From the NCBI RefSeq assembly GCF_004362045.1, contig NZ_SNWX01000018.1, forward strand, positions 1-57,222: 57,222 nucleotides of DNA, in the 5' to 3' direction. The stretch is from Halanaerobium saccharolyticum. GTDB taxonomy: Bacteria; Bacillota; Halanaerobiia; Halanaerobiales; Halanaerobiaceae. The notes beneath the pieces are model-generated. The model was not told the origin of the DNA and ran no database searches. It saw nothing but the letters and a program-made list of their open reading frames with translations. How positions within the stretch are numbered: the first letter of the stretch is position 1; each line of letters begins with the position of its first letter. This document shows, one piece after another, positions 32,447 through 40,686 of the stretch. The translations under genes and the position numbers were made by a program.

Positions 32447-33661
32447 ATGGATTATATTAAAAAATCACTTAAGTTGCAAAAAGTTTGTTATGACATTCGA
32501 GGACCAGTGCTGGATGAGGCTACTCGATTAGAAGAAGAGGGCTATAATATTTATAAGTTGAATATTGGAAACACAGCTCCTTTTGGTTTTAATGCCCCGG
32601 ATGAGATTATCCATGATGTGATGTATAATTTGAAAAATTCGCAGGGATACTGTGAATCGAAAGGGATTTTTCCTGCCCGAAAAGCAGTGATGCAGTATTA
32701 TCAGAAAAAAGGAATTATGGATGTGGAGATTGATGATATTTATATCGGGAATGGGGTTAGTGAATTAATTACAATGGCTATGCAGGGGCTGCTGGATAAT
32801 GGAGATGAGGTTTTAATTCCAACACCTGATTATCCTCTCTGGACAGCTTCGGTTAATCTTGCCGGTGGTAAGGCTGTACACTATATCTGTGATGAACAGT
32901 CAAAATGGTACCCTGATCTGGATGATATTAGAGCTAAAGTTAATGAGAACACCAGGGCAATTGTGGTTATTAATCCAAATAATCCAACTGGAGCTAATTA
33001 TCCGGAGGAAATTTTAGAAGGAATTATTGAGATTGCCAAAGAAAATGAGCTGATAATCTACAGTGATGAGATTTACGAAAAAATAACCTATAATGGGGCC
33101 GAGCACACTTCAATTGCTACTCTGACTGAGGATGTGCTGGTAGTTACCTTTAGTGGACTTTCTAAATCACATCGAGTTCCTGGATTTAGAGCTGGCTGGA
33201 TGATGCTCAGCGGCCAAAAATATCATGCCGAAAGTTATATTGAAGGTTTAAATATGCTGTCTTCTATGCGGCTCTGCAGTAATGTACCTTCTCAATATGC
33301 TATTCAGACTTCTCTGGGGGGATATCAGAGTATTGATGATCTGGTACTGCCGGGTGGTCGGCTTAAAGAACAGCGTGATCTGGCCCATCAGCTGCTGACA
33401 GATATACCGGGAATTAGCTGTGTTAAACCAGAGGCAGGTTTGTATCTTTTTCCAAAAATCGATACCGAGAGGTTTAATATTACCAATGATGAACGTTTTA
33501 TTCTTGATTTTTTAACTCAGGAGAAGGTGCTTTTGGTTCCGGGGAGCGGCTTTAACTGGCCAAAACCGGATCACTTCAGACTGGTCTTTTTACCACCGGA
33601 GGAAGATTTGAAAATTGCTATTGGGCGGCTGAAGAAATTTTTAAGTACCTATCAACAGTAA
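32447..33661 (+). CDS. Class I/II aminotransferase (AlaA-like)
   Basis: A 404-residue PLP enzyme. The start KSLKLQKVCYDIRGPVLDEA is typical of AlaA/YfbQ alanine aminotransferases. Further motifs are VVINPNNPTGANYPEEIL, YSDEIYEK, SGLSKSHRVPGFRAGWMM with the PLP Lys near 241, and the substrate Arg in PDHFRLVFLPP. It likely makes alanine from pyruvate and glutamate, a known fermentation product in this type of organism. A single gene with GGAGG, no clear operon partner. Confidence 0.88.
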   Translation: MDYIKKSLKLQKVCYDIRGPVLDEATRLEEEGYNIYKLNIGNTAPFGFNAPDEIIHDVMYNLKNSQGYCESKGIFPARKAVMQYYQKKGIMDVEIDDIYIGNGVSELITMAMQGLLDNGDEVLIPTPDYPLWTASVNLAGGKAVHYICDEQSKWYPDLDDIRAKVNENTRAIVVINPNNPTGANYPEEILEGIIEIAKENELIIYSDEIYEKITYNGAEHTSIATLTEDVLVVTFSGLSKSHRVPGFRAGWMMLSGQKYHAESYIEGLNMLSSMRLCSNVPSQYAIQTSLGGYQSIDDLVLPGGRLKEQRDLAHQLLTDIPGISCVKPEAGLYLFPKIDTERFNITNDERFILDFLTQEKVLLVPGSGFNWPKPDHFRLVFLPPEEDLKIAIGRLKKFLSTYQQ

Positions 33662-33745
33662 TCATTTTGATATTTTGATTATAGAATAATATTTTGATTT
33701 TTAGTTAAAAATGAGAGTTAGTTCAATCGAAAAGGAGGCTGACAG

Positions 33746-34372
33746 ATGAAAAAGGTACTGGCCCTGGTCGGAGACTATTATCATCCTTCCGACTATTTAA
33801 AACAGGCTTTGAAAATGATAATTAAAAATAATTATCAGCTTGATATTTACAGTAATCATCAGGAAGTAGACTGGGAAGGTTTAATGAAATATGATGTTTT
33901 GATTTTAGCAACCTGGGGTAAAATAAATGATCCAGAGGATGAGGCTTACTGGCTTGATCAATATCACGAAAAGAAAATTGACCAGTTTTTAGCAGAGGGT
34001 GGAAAATTATTTTTAGTTCATTCCGGGACAGCAAGTTACCCCAAGGATGGACTTTTTAGAGAAATTGCTGGAGGACATTTTATTCAACATCCGGAGGAAC
34101 ATCCTCAAATAACAGTAAAAGCTGCTGCTGATAATTCGCTGACTCAGGGAATTAAGGACTTCGAAATTACAGATGAACAGTACTTTATGGATGTGGATCC
34201 AGAAGTTGAAATCTTTTTAAAAGCTGAAAGCGATCAATTTGGAGAGAGCACAGCCGGCTGGTGTAAAAACTACAAAAAGGGAAAGGTGATTGTTCTGACC
34301 CCGGGCCACACTCTGGAAGTATTTGAAGAAGAAATGATGCAGAAATTAATTAATAATATTTTAGAATTATAA
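33746..34372 (+). CDS. ThuA-like (glutamine-amidotransferase-fold) protein
   Basis: A 208-residue ThuA-family protein: VLALVGDYYHPSDYLKQAL, YDVLILATWGKIN, GGKLFLVHSGTASYP, and the conserved His pair in AGGHFIQHPEEHPQITV, ending KVIVLTPGHTLEVFEEE. ThuA proteins are linked to trehalose or other sugar use and have a class I amidotransferase fold without a sure enzymatic activity. The terminator at 34378 directly follows it, so it is a short single-gene unit. Confidence 0.8.
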   Translation: MKKVLALVGDYYHPSDYLKQALKMIIKNNYQLDIYSNHQEVDWEGLMKYDVLILATWGKINDPEDEAYWLDQYHEKKIDQFLAEGGKLFLVHSGTASYPKDGLFREIAGGHFIQHPEEHPQITVKAAADNSLTQGIKDFEITDEQYFMDVDPEVEIFLKAESDQFGESTAGWCKNYKKGKVIVLTPGHTLEVFEEEMMQKLINNILEL

Positions 34373-34377
34373 AGTTA

Positions 34378-34417
34378 AAACCCTCTTGAAGTAATTTAAC
34401 TTCAGAGGGCTTTTTTT
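34378..34417 (+). terminator. Intrinsic terminator between convergent genes
   Basis: CCCTCTTGAAGT and ACTTCAGAGGG pair with one bulge, followed by seven T residues; it terminates the ThuA-like gene. The left flank has only a short A-run, so termination from the other side is weaker. Confidence 0.88.
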
Positions 34418-34440
34418 GTGTGAATTTAATATTTACTGGT

Positions 34441-36375
34441 TTAGGCAGTTTTTGGCTTAAAATCTTCCTTATTTTTAAACTGCAGATATAAGACGATCCC
34501 CAGAAGTAAAATCCCCAGGATATCGGACTCCCAGCCCGGAATTAAGAGACCATAGGCACTTCCTAACAGCAGCAATCTTTCTATAATAGTAGTCTTTCGG
34601 TTTAGATAACCCAACACTGCCGCTGCCAGCGAGAATACTCCCAGAATCGAACTTCCGGTAATTAAAATTACCTGAACCACTGTAGTATCTATCAACAGCA
34701 GGGAAGGAGAATAGGCAAAGACAAAAGGAACCACAAAACCGGCAACTGCAAGTTTAACCGCCGTCAGTCCAGTTTTAAATGGATCGGAGCCCGAAATACC
34801 CGCACCTGCATAAGCAGCTAATGCTGCTGGCGGTGTCAGATCAGCTACCACACCAAAATAAAGTACAAACAGATGGGCTGCTAAAATTGGTACTCCCAGC
34901 TGAGTTAAAGCAGGAGCAGCCATTGTTGCCAGCACAATATAAGTAGCTGTTGTAGGTAAACCAGTTCCCAGAATAGTACAGGCAACCATAGTAAAAAAGA
35001 GAGCCAGAAAGAGATTTCCATTAGCAAGAGCGACAGTTAGACTTGTAAACTTAAGTCCAAGGCCGGTTAGAGTTGTGACTCCAACTATAAAGCCAACTGA
35101 GGCACAGGCTGCAGCAACTCCCAGAGCAGAAATTGCTCCTTCTCTCAAGGTATCAAGTAGATCCTGTAAGTTCATCCGGGTATCTTTTTTGAAGAAACTT
35201 AAGGCAAAAGAGACCAAAATACCAAGAAAAGCAGCCCTTAAAGGTGTATAACCTCTGAATAAATAATAGAAAATAATAATCAAAGGAGCTATCATATGAC
35301 CTCTATTTTTTAAAACAGTTAAAAACTTTGGGATCAGATCTTCTGTCATTCCCACGAGGCCCTGTTTTTTTGCCTCAAAGTGAACCATTAATCCAACTGT
35401 TATGTAATACAAAATTGCTGGTAAAATAGCGGCTCTGGCGATTGTGACATAGGGTACTCCAATAAATTCGGCCATGATAAAGGCAGCAGCCCCCATGATT
35501 GGCGGCATTATTTGTCCACCTGTAGATGCTGCGGCCTCTACAGCAGCTGCAAATTGAGAATTATAACCAACTCTCTTCATTAAAGGAATAGTAAAAGATC
35601 CAGTGGTTACTGTATTTGCTACTGAACTTCCAGAAATAGAACCCATTAAACCACTTGATACAACTGCAGCTTTAGCCGGGCCTCCGGTCGTCCTTCCTGT
35701 AAGAGAAAGAGAAAGATCAATAAATAAATCACCAAGCCCTGTTCGTTTGGCAAAGGCACCCAGGAGTAAAAATAAGAAAATATAAGTTGCTGATACTCCC
35801 AGCGGAATTCCGAAAATACCTTCAGTAGTAAAATACATATGACTTGCAATTCGGGACCAGGAATAACCGCGATGGGCCAGCATTCCAGGCATTTGTTGGC
35901 CATAATGAGCATAAATTAAAAATAGAATTGCAATGACAGGTAATTCTGGACCTAAAGCTCTTCGAGTTCCCTCCAGAACAATGATAATTGCCAGTATTGC
36001 CATCATCTGATCAACCTGAGTGTACATTCCAGCTCTGTGAACAAGTTCTACATAATTAAATATAATATAGGAAGAAATAGCAATACTTCCTAGAGCTAAA
36101 ATTAAATCAAGGGCCAGTATAAACTTACTTTCCTTTTTATCTTTTACTGCTGGATATAAAAGAAAAATAAGGGTGAAAATAAAGCCCAGATGAACCGCCC
36201 GCTGTTTTAAGGCCAGCAGTATTCCAAAACCAGCTGTATATAGGTGAAATAAAGATAAAGTTATTGCAATTGTAGAAACTAAGATTGCTGCCAGTCCAGT
36301 ATAATGTCTGTAATCTGCACTGGGATCATATTTTTTTAATAATTCATCTTCTTTTAAATGTTCTTTTTCAGCCAT
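34441..36375 (-). CDS. TRAP transporter fused permease (4TM/12TM, DctQM type)
   Basis: A 644-residue fused TRAP permease with about 18 hydrophobic segments. The N-terminal small-subunit part is about 20-130; the large DctM part has SGLMGSISGSSVANTVTTGS, EAAASTGGQIMPPIMGAAAF, GTGLPTTATYIVLATMAAP and VADLTPPAALAAYAGAGISG. These motifs define the TAXI-type fused permeases. It sits two bases after the DUF1850 gene and behind the TAXI binding protein, forming a complete TRAP-TAXI system. The substrate is unknown; characterised relatives carry carboxylates such as glutamate, coupled to Na+. Confidence 0.93.
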   Translation of the reverse strand: MAEKEHLKEDELLKKYDPSADYRHYTGLAAILVSTIAITLSLFHLYTAGFGILLALKQRAVHLGFIFTLIFLLYPAVKDKKESKFILALDLILALGSIAISSYIIFNYVELVHRAGMYTQVDQMMAILAIIIVLEGTRRALGPELPVIAILFLIYAHYGQQMPGMLAHRGYSWSRIASHMYFTTEGIFGIPLGVSATYIFLFLLLGAFAKRTGLGDLFIDLSLSLTGRTTGGPAKAAVVSSGLMGSISGSSVANTVTTGSFTIPLMKRVGYNSQFAAAVEAAASTGGQIMPPIMGAAAFIMAEFIGVPYVTIARAAILPAILYYITVGLMVHFEAKKQGLVGMTEDLIPKFLTVLKNRGHMIAPLIIIFYYLFRGYTPLRAAFLGILVSFALSFFKKDTRMNLQDLLDTLREGAISALGVAAACASVGFIVGVTTLTGLGLKFTSLTVALANGNLFLALFFTMVACTILGTGLPTTATYIVLATMAAPALTQLGVPILAAHLFVLYFGVVADLTPPAALAAYAGAGISGSDPFKTGLTAVKLAVAGFVVPFVFAYSPSLLLIDTTVVQVILITGSSILGVFSLAAAVLGYLNRKTTIIERLLLLGSAYGLLIPGWESDILGILLLGIVLYLQFKNKEDFKPKTA

Positions 36376-36376
36376 T

Positions 36377-36880
36377 TTAAAACCTCCTTAAGATAAATGT
36401 AAAATAGCTAATTTTTTCAGTCTTAATCTGCAGTAGAGTTCCTGTTTTTAAATTTTTGTATAGTTTGAAACTCTCCTGGTTGAAAATAAATTCATGTTCT
36501 GCATAATCACTGACTCTGAGCATAATTTCTGGTAGAAACTGATCTATATTTTTAATATAAAATCTGTCATTTTCTACTATATAATCTCCCTGTTCAGCAG
36601 AGGTGGGGAGACCAGCTCCATAAGACTGATATTCTGTTCCTGTTAATAATATTTTTCCATCTTTGATTTCAAAGAATTCAAGTACAGGGGTTCTGGCAAC
36701 TGAGTGCTGATACTTAATCACAAAATTATCACCAGCTTTTACTTTTTCTTCCCAGATGATTTTATCTGCTTTATAATCAATAAGCTGCAGAGTATTAACT
36801 TTAAAAACAAAGAGTGAAAATACTATAATAAAAAGCAATAATCCAAACAAAAAAAATTTAAATACTTTATTTTTATTCAT
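36377..36880 (-). CDS. DUF1850 membrane-anchored protein of TRAP-TAXI locus
   Basis: A 167-residue protein with an N-terminal membrane anchor (about 7-27) and an extracytoplasmic beta domain with VIKYQHSVARTPVLEFFEI and EYQSYGAGLPTSAEQGDY, the DUF1850 signatures. It regularly accompanies TAXI systems between binding protein and permease, but its job is unknown. No ribosome-binding site precedes the ATG directly. The only one (AAGGAGG, complement of 36917-36923) lies 37 bases upstream on the other side of a stable hairpin. Confidence 0.85.
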   Translation of the reverse strand: MNKNKVFKFFLFGLLLFIIVFSLFVFKVNTLQLIDYKADKIIWEEKVKAGDNFVIKYQHSVARTPVLEFFEIKDGKILLTGTEYQSYGAGLPTSAEQGDYIVENDRFYIKNIDQFLPEIMLRVSDYAEHEFIFNQESFKLYKNLKTGTLLQIKTEKISYFTFILRRF

Positions 36881-36888
36881 AAAAATGA

Positions 36889-36912
36889 GAGCCGGGTATT
36901 TTTCAATACCCG
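36889..36912 (-). promoter_or_regulatory. Intercistronic hairpin between TAXI receptor and DUF1850 genes
   Basis: On the minus strand ACCGGGTATT...AATACCCGGC forms a strong stem. It may slow RNA decay or cut read-through so that the binding protein is made in excess of the permease, a common pattern in such operons. Confidence 0.6.
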
Positions 36913-37012
36913 GTTTTCCTCCTTCTAGATAGATTTTAGAGGCTTAATATTAATTTAGTCCAATAATTTAAATCATTGATTTATTATAATTTAAGCCTAT
37001 TCTAAAATCTGA

Positions 37013-37972
37013 TTACTTTACCTCATCATAATATTTTTGAGCACCAGGATGAAGTTTAACTGTCATTCCATCCAGAGCACTTTCTAGTTTAATATCTTTG
37101 GCTCTATCATGAGCTGCAATTAAAGTATCTCTGTTTTCGAAAATGGCTTTGGTAATATTATAAACAACATCTTCACTTAACGCTGCATCTGCAACAAGAA
37201 TAGCTTTTAATGCCACAGTCTGAACATCCTTTTCTAAACCATTATAGGTTCCTGCTGGAACAGTTACACCGGTTAGATATGGATAAGCTTCATTTAATGA
37301 TTCAATATCTGAGTCACTAAAGTTAAGCAGTGAAATATCCTGAGTTGCTGCAACATCCATCACAGCTGCAGTTGGAATACCGGCTGTTAAAAATGCGGCA
37401 TCAATCTGTCTGTTTTTAAGTCTACTTGCTGCTTCTCCAAAGGATAGATAATCTTCTTCAATGTCTTCATAAGTTAAACCAAAGTGTTTTAAAATCTGGC
37501 TGGCATTTGCTTCAGCACCACTACCAGGAGCACCGACAGCTACACTTTTACCTTTCAGGTCTTTAATACTATCTATTCCAGACTCATCCCGAACAATAAT
37601 CTGAATAACTTCTGGATATAAAACAGCAATACCTCTCATATTATTAACCTGACTATCTGCAAATTGATTTTGACCATTTACAGCATAGCTGGCAATATCA
37701 TTCTGAAGAATTGCTAATTCAACCTGTTGATTATAAATTAGACGAGTATTTGTTACAGAAGCTCCAGTAGATTGAGCAGAGGCATTGATATTCTCTACAT
37801 TCTCGTTGAGGACTTTTGCAATTGCACCACCAATTGGATAATAAGTACCTGAGGTACCTCCGGTTGCGATTGAGAGGAAAGTAGTATCCTGTGCAGCTGC
37901 CATTCCACTAATTAAAAGACTAAAAACAATAACAGCAGTTAAAATAACTAATGAGTTTTTCTTTTTTAACAT
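37013..37972 (-). CDS. TRAP transporter solute receptor, TAXI family
   Basis: A 319-residue periplasmic binding protein with a signal peptide (about 1-27, ending AAA before Gln). TAXI motifs are LSIATGGTSGTYYPIGGAIA, QSTGASVTNTRLI, LKGKSVAVGAPGSGAE and FGEAASRLKNRQIDAAFLTAGIPT. It captures the substrate for the fused permease. No lipobox Cys is present, so it is probably free in the periplasm, consistent with a diderm envelope. The 480 bases upstream are non-coding and shared with the divergent hyd operon. Confidence 0.92.
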   Translation of the reverse strand: MLKKKNSLVILTAVIVFSLLISGMAAAQDTTFLSIATGGTSGTYYPIGGAIAKVLNENVENINASAQSTGASVTNTRLIYNQQVELAILQNDIASYAVNGQNQFADSQVNNMRGIAVLYPEVIQIIVRDESGIDSIKDLKGKSVAVGAPGSGAEANASQILKHFGLTYEDIEEDYLSFGEAASRLKNRQIDAAFLTAGIPTAAVMDVAATQDISLLNFSDSDIESLNEAYPYLTGVTVPAGTYNGLEKDVQTVALKAILVADAALSEDVVYNITKAIFENRDTLIAAHDRAKDIKLESALDGMTVKLHPGAQKYYDEVK

Positions 37973-38019
37973 ATTCTTATATCTTCTCCCTTCTTGTTGT
38001 AAAAAAAATTTAATGCTTT

Positions 38020-38056
38020 AACACTTTAATATATATTTTTTTGAGATTAAAGTGTT
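38020..38056. repeat. 11-bp inverted repeat upstream of TAXI gene
   Basis: AACACTTTAAT and ATTAAAGTGTT are perfect complements separated by 15 AT-rich bases, 48 to 84 bases before the TAXI start codon. It may be an operator or an mRNA hairpin in its leader. Confidence 0.6.
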
Positions 38057-38212
38057 CCTATCTAATTTTACTATATCTAAAGTCAAAAAGCAAGAATCTG
38101 TTACAGCATTTAAAGACAATTAAAGCTTATATCCGGGGATTATAGTATACAAATGTCTTATAAACTCACAATCCCAAAAAAATAAAAAAATTAATATTTT
38201 TTTAGTGAAAAC

Positions 38213-38241
38213 TTGAACAAAGAGTCAAAATGAGTTATAAT
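38213..38241 (+). promoter_or_regulatory. Promoter of hydrogenase-maturation operon
   Basis: TTGAAC at 38213-38218, a 17-base spacer and a perfect TATAAT at 38236-38241. The transcript would have a leader of about 205 bases before the TM1266-like gene. Confidence 0.75.
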
Positions 38242-38261
38242 ATTATCAAAGTTAATATCTG

Positions 38262-38362
38262 ATCAGCCGGGGCCACCTGTCTGAAAGGAGATCATATTTT
38301 AGCACTTCCTGAATTTAAGGATAATTTCTGAAAATCAGGGAAGGGATCTTTCTATGTCTAAA
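38262..38362 (+). ncRNA. Structured leader RNA, unassigned
   Basis: Two possible stems lie in the leader: TGATC (38260-38264) with GATCA (38290-38294) enclosing a G/C-rich CAGCCGGGGCCACCTG section, and CTTCCTGA with TCAGGGAAG (bulged) at 38306-38345. G/C-rich blocks in an otherwise AT-rich region suggest a conserved RNA. I could not match it to a known riboswitch class. Confidence 0.35.
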
Positions 38363-38380
38363 TTTAGGTAAATATATATA

Positions 38381-38418
38381 GGTACCAGGTATCAAAAAGC
38401 ATTTTTGTACCTGGTACA
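38381..38418. repeat. GGTACC-type palindromic repeat in the hyd leader
   Basis: TACCAGGTATCAAAAA and TTTTTGTACCTGGTA are near-perfect complements with a single-base bulge and a 3-base loop. The arm ends match the repeats around larA; the inner part differs. It ends 22 bases before the AATGGAGG ribosome-binding site. Confidence 0.75.
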
Positions 38419-38452
38419 AGAGAAATATATCACAATTAATGGAGGAACGAGA

Positions 38453-38710
38453 ATGAAAAAAAGAATTGGCTCAGTAGCAGTTGTTGTAGAAAAAAGAGAA
38501 AAGGTAAGTGATCGCATTAATAAAATTTTAAGTAAAAATGCTGACTGTATTATCGGCAGGATGGGAATTCCTTCAGCTGAACATGGTCTATCAATGATTT
38601 CTTTGATTGTAGAGGGAACCCCGGATGAGATTGGAGCAATGACAGGTCAATTAGGAAATCTGCCGGGAGTAAATTTAAAATCGGCTTTGACATCAGTGGA
38701 GGTTGAGTAA
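38453..38710 (+). CDS. TM1266-like iron-only hydrogenase system regulator
   Basis: An 85-residue protein with an ACT/NikR-C-like beta-alpha-beta fold: IGSVAVVVEKREKVSDRINKI, IGRMGIPSAEHGLSMISLIVE, and a second half with MTGQLGNLPGVNLKSAL. Members of this small family are found next to hydE, hydF and hydG and are called putative regulators of the iron-only hydrogenase system; no DNA-binding domain is visible. The ATG at 38453 follows TGGAGG; an upstream in-frame start at 38405 lies in the palindromic repeat and is unlikely. Confidence 0.85.
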   Translation: MKKRIGSVAVVVEKREKVSDRINKILSKNADCIIGRMGIPSAEHGLSMISLIVEGTPDEIGAMTGQLGNLPGVNLKSALTSVEVE

Positions 38711-38719
38711 ATCTTACAG

Positions 38720-38808
38720 CTACCGTTTACTTGTCGTTTTAAATAGATTTATGTCAAAAAGAATAATTTTTAGACTTTTTTCGACATAAATCGGGAGGTA
38801 AACGGTAG
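38720..38808 (+). ncRNA. Long hairpin element upstream of hydG
   Basis: Outer arms CTACCGTTTAC (38720-38730) and GTAAACGGTAG (38798-38808) are perfect complements, as are inner arms GATTTATGTC (38746-38755) and GACATAAATC (38783-38792). The whole gap between the TM1266-like gene and hydG thus folds as one stem with an asymmetric internal loop. It could be a regulatory RNA or a small palindromic insertion. Confidence 0.6.
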
Positions 38809-38847
38809 GTGCACTTTAAAAGCAAATTAAGAGGAGGAATTATATTA

Positions 38848-40296
38848 ATGAGTAATATTAATTATTTTAAAGAGGAATTTGGAGAGGATTATCGGACTGA
38901 AGTCTGTGACTATATAACTGATGAGAAAATTGAGGGAATTCTGGCTGAGGCGAAAGAGCCAGGTCAGGAGGAAGTAAATAGAATTGTAGAGAAAGCGTTA
39001 GAGTTAAAAGGGATTAGTCCAGTTGAGGCAGCAACCTTACTGCAGGTTGAGGATGAGGAGTTGATTGACCGCTTCCTGGAAGCTGCTCGAAAAGTTAAGG
39101 AAGAAATTTATGGTAAGCGGCTTGTTATTTTTGCTCCCCTATATTTTGCCAACCAGTGTGTTAATGACTGTCTTTACTGTGGTTTTCGCAAGGATAATCA
39201 CCTTGTAGATCGTAAAAAATTAACTCAGGCTGAAATCAGAAATGAAGTTGCGGCTTTAGAGAGAGAGGGTCATAAAAGATTACTGGTTTTAACTGGTGAG
39301 GCTCCTGTAACTGATTTAGATTATGTAGTGGAAAGCATTAAAACTGCCTATGATGTCAAAACTGAAAATGGGGGCGAAATTAGAAGAATTAATGCAGAAA
39401 TTGCTCCTTTAAGCACTGAAGATTTCAAAAAGCTAAAAGAATCTGAGATAGGAACTTATACCTGTTTTCAGGAAACATATAACCGCAAACAGTATGCAAA
39501 ACTACATCCCTCAGGACCAAAGAGTAATTATGAATGGCGGCTTTCAGTAATGGATCGAGCTCAGGAAGCAGGAATTGATGATGTGGGAATTGGGGCTCTG
39601 TTTGGACTTTATGATTATAAATTTGATGTTATTGGTATGCTTTTACATGCTGAGTATCTGGATAAAAAGTGGGGAGTTGGACCTCATACAGTTTCAGTTC
39701 CCAGACTTAACCCAGCAATGGGAACTCCCCTTGATGAAGTTCCTTATCCTGTCTCAGATGCTGATTTTCGCAAACTGGTAGCAGTTTTAAGACTGGCAAT
39801 TCCTTATACAGGTATGATTTTATCGACTAGAGAAACTACAGAGATGAGAAATGAATTATTTGAGCACGGGGTTTCTCAGATATCTGCTGGTTCCCGGACA
39901 ACCCCAGGTGGCTATGAGAAAAAGGAAAATAATAAGGAAGAACTGGCCCAGTTTTCACTCCATGATCTGCGTCCAATTGACGAAATTATTTCCGGGATAG
40001 CTAAAGATGGCTATATTCCGAGTTTCTGTACAGCCTGTTATCGTCTCGGTCGGACAGGAAAAGATTTTATGGATCTGGCCAAGCCGGGTAAGATTCAGGA
40101 ATTTTGTCGTCCTAATGCAATGCTAACCTTTAAAGAATACCTGGAGGATTTTGGAACAGAAGAGAGCCGCAAACACGGTAAGCAATGTTTATCTGATCTG
40201 ATGCAGAATCTGGAAAATGATAATCCGAAGTTAGCTAAAAATATTGCTGATAAGCTTGATGCGATTTCAGATGGAGAGCACGATTTGTATCTTTAG
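38848..40296 (+). CDS. hydG: [FeFe]-hydrogenase maturase HydG
   Basis: A 482-residue radical SAM enzyme. The SAM cluster motif is C104-x3-C108-x2-C111 (CVNDCLYC). The second cluster is bound near the C-terminus by CTACYRLGRTGKDFM and FCRPNAML, the CX2CX22C pattern special to HydG. The enzyme cleaves tyrosine to p-cresol and forms the Fe(CO)2CN synthon of the H-cluster. I chose ATG at 38848, five bases after GAGGAGG; a GTG at 38809 lies on the arm of the hairpin and is less likely. It follows the TM1266-like gene in the same operon. Confidence 0.95.
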   Translation: MSNINYFKEEFGEDYRTEVCDYITDEKIEGILAEAKEPGQEEVNRIVEKALELKGISPVEAATLLQVEDEELIDRFLEAARKVKEEIYGKRLVIFAPLYFANQCVNDCLYCGFRKDNHLVDRKKLTQAEIRNEVAALEREGHKRLLVLTGEAPVTDLDYVVESIKTAYDVKTENGGEIRRINAEIAPLSTEDFKKLKESEIGTYTCFQETYNRKQYAKLHPSGPKSNYEWRLSVMDRAQEAGIDDVGIGALFGLYDYKFDVIGMLLHAEYLDKKWGVGPHTVSVPRLNPAMGTPLDEVPYPVSDADFRKLVAVLRLAIPYTGMILSTRETTEMRNELFEHGVSQISAGSRTTPGGYEKKENNKEELAQFSLHDLRPIDEIISGIAKDGYIPSFCTACYRLGRTGKDFMDLAKPGKIQEFCRPNAMLTFKEYLEDFGTEESRKHGKQCLSDLMQNLENDNPKLAKNIADKLDAISDGEHDLYL

Positions 40297-40335
40297 ATTT
40301 TAAGTTGTTACCATTTTAGAATAGTTAATATTTCA

Positions 40336-40539
40336 AGCATCAAATTCTGATCTGCTCCAAATTAAGATTAAAGAAGGGAGTAAGATTATTGTTTCAGCTT
40401 AAATCTGACTTCCTTCCCGATTGCCACATCCTGTGGCACGGTCAGTGACAAACCTCGTGTTTGTCAGTCAGATTTAATCATCATAATAATCAACTTCTTC
40501 TAATTAATTTTTCTAAGTCACAGAACAGAATTTGATGCT
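40336..40539. repeat. 204-nt long imperfect palindrome with internal cruciform
   Basis: Outer arms of 19 bases (40336-40354 AGCATCAAATTCTGATCTG and 40521-40539, one mismatch) enclose further complementary blocks (AAATTAA...AAGAAG with CTTCTT...AATTTT; GATTATT with AATAATC) and an inner perfect 11-bp repeat TTAAATCTGAC (40399-40409) with GTCAGATTTAA (40467-40477). The centre holds two tight hairpins, GCCACA-TCC-TGTGGC at 40423-40437 and TGACAAAC-CTCGT-GTTTGTCA at 40446-40466. It fills most of the 390-base hydG-hydF gap, which has no gene. It looks like a MITE- or REP-type element or a structured RNA. Confidence 0.75.
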
Positions 40540-40686
40540 AAAATATTTTCCGATTTTAAATTTAAATAAAACTTAAAATCTAAAGCTAAAATTTTGATGG
40601 AGAAAGTTATTTCTATTTTACTGATGATAATTTACAGTATAACTAATTTCAAGTTAAGAAACTATTATAAATAAGGAAGTGGAAAA

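Noticed and set aside
40299-40686. tRNA or CRISPR in the hydG-hydF gap
   Set aside because: No CCA end, anticodon-arm layout or direct repeats; the region is one nested palindrome.
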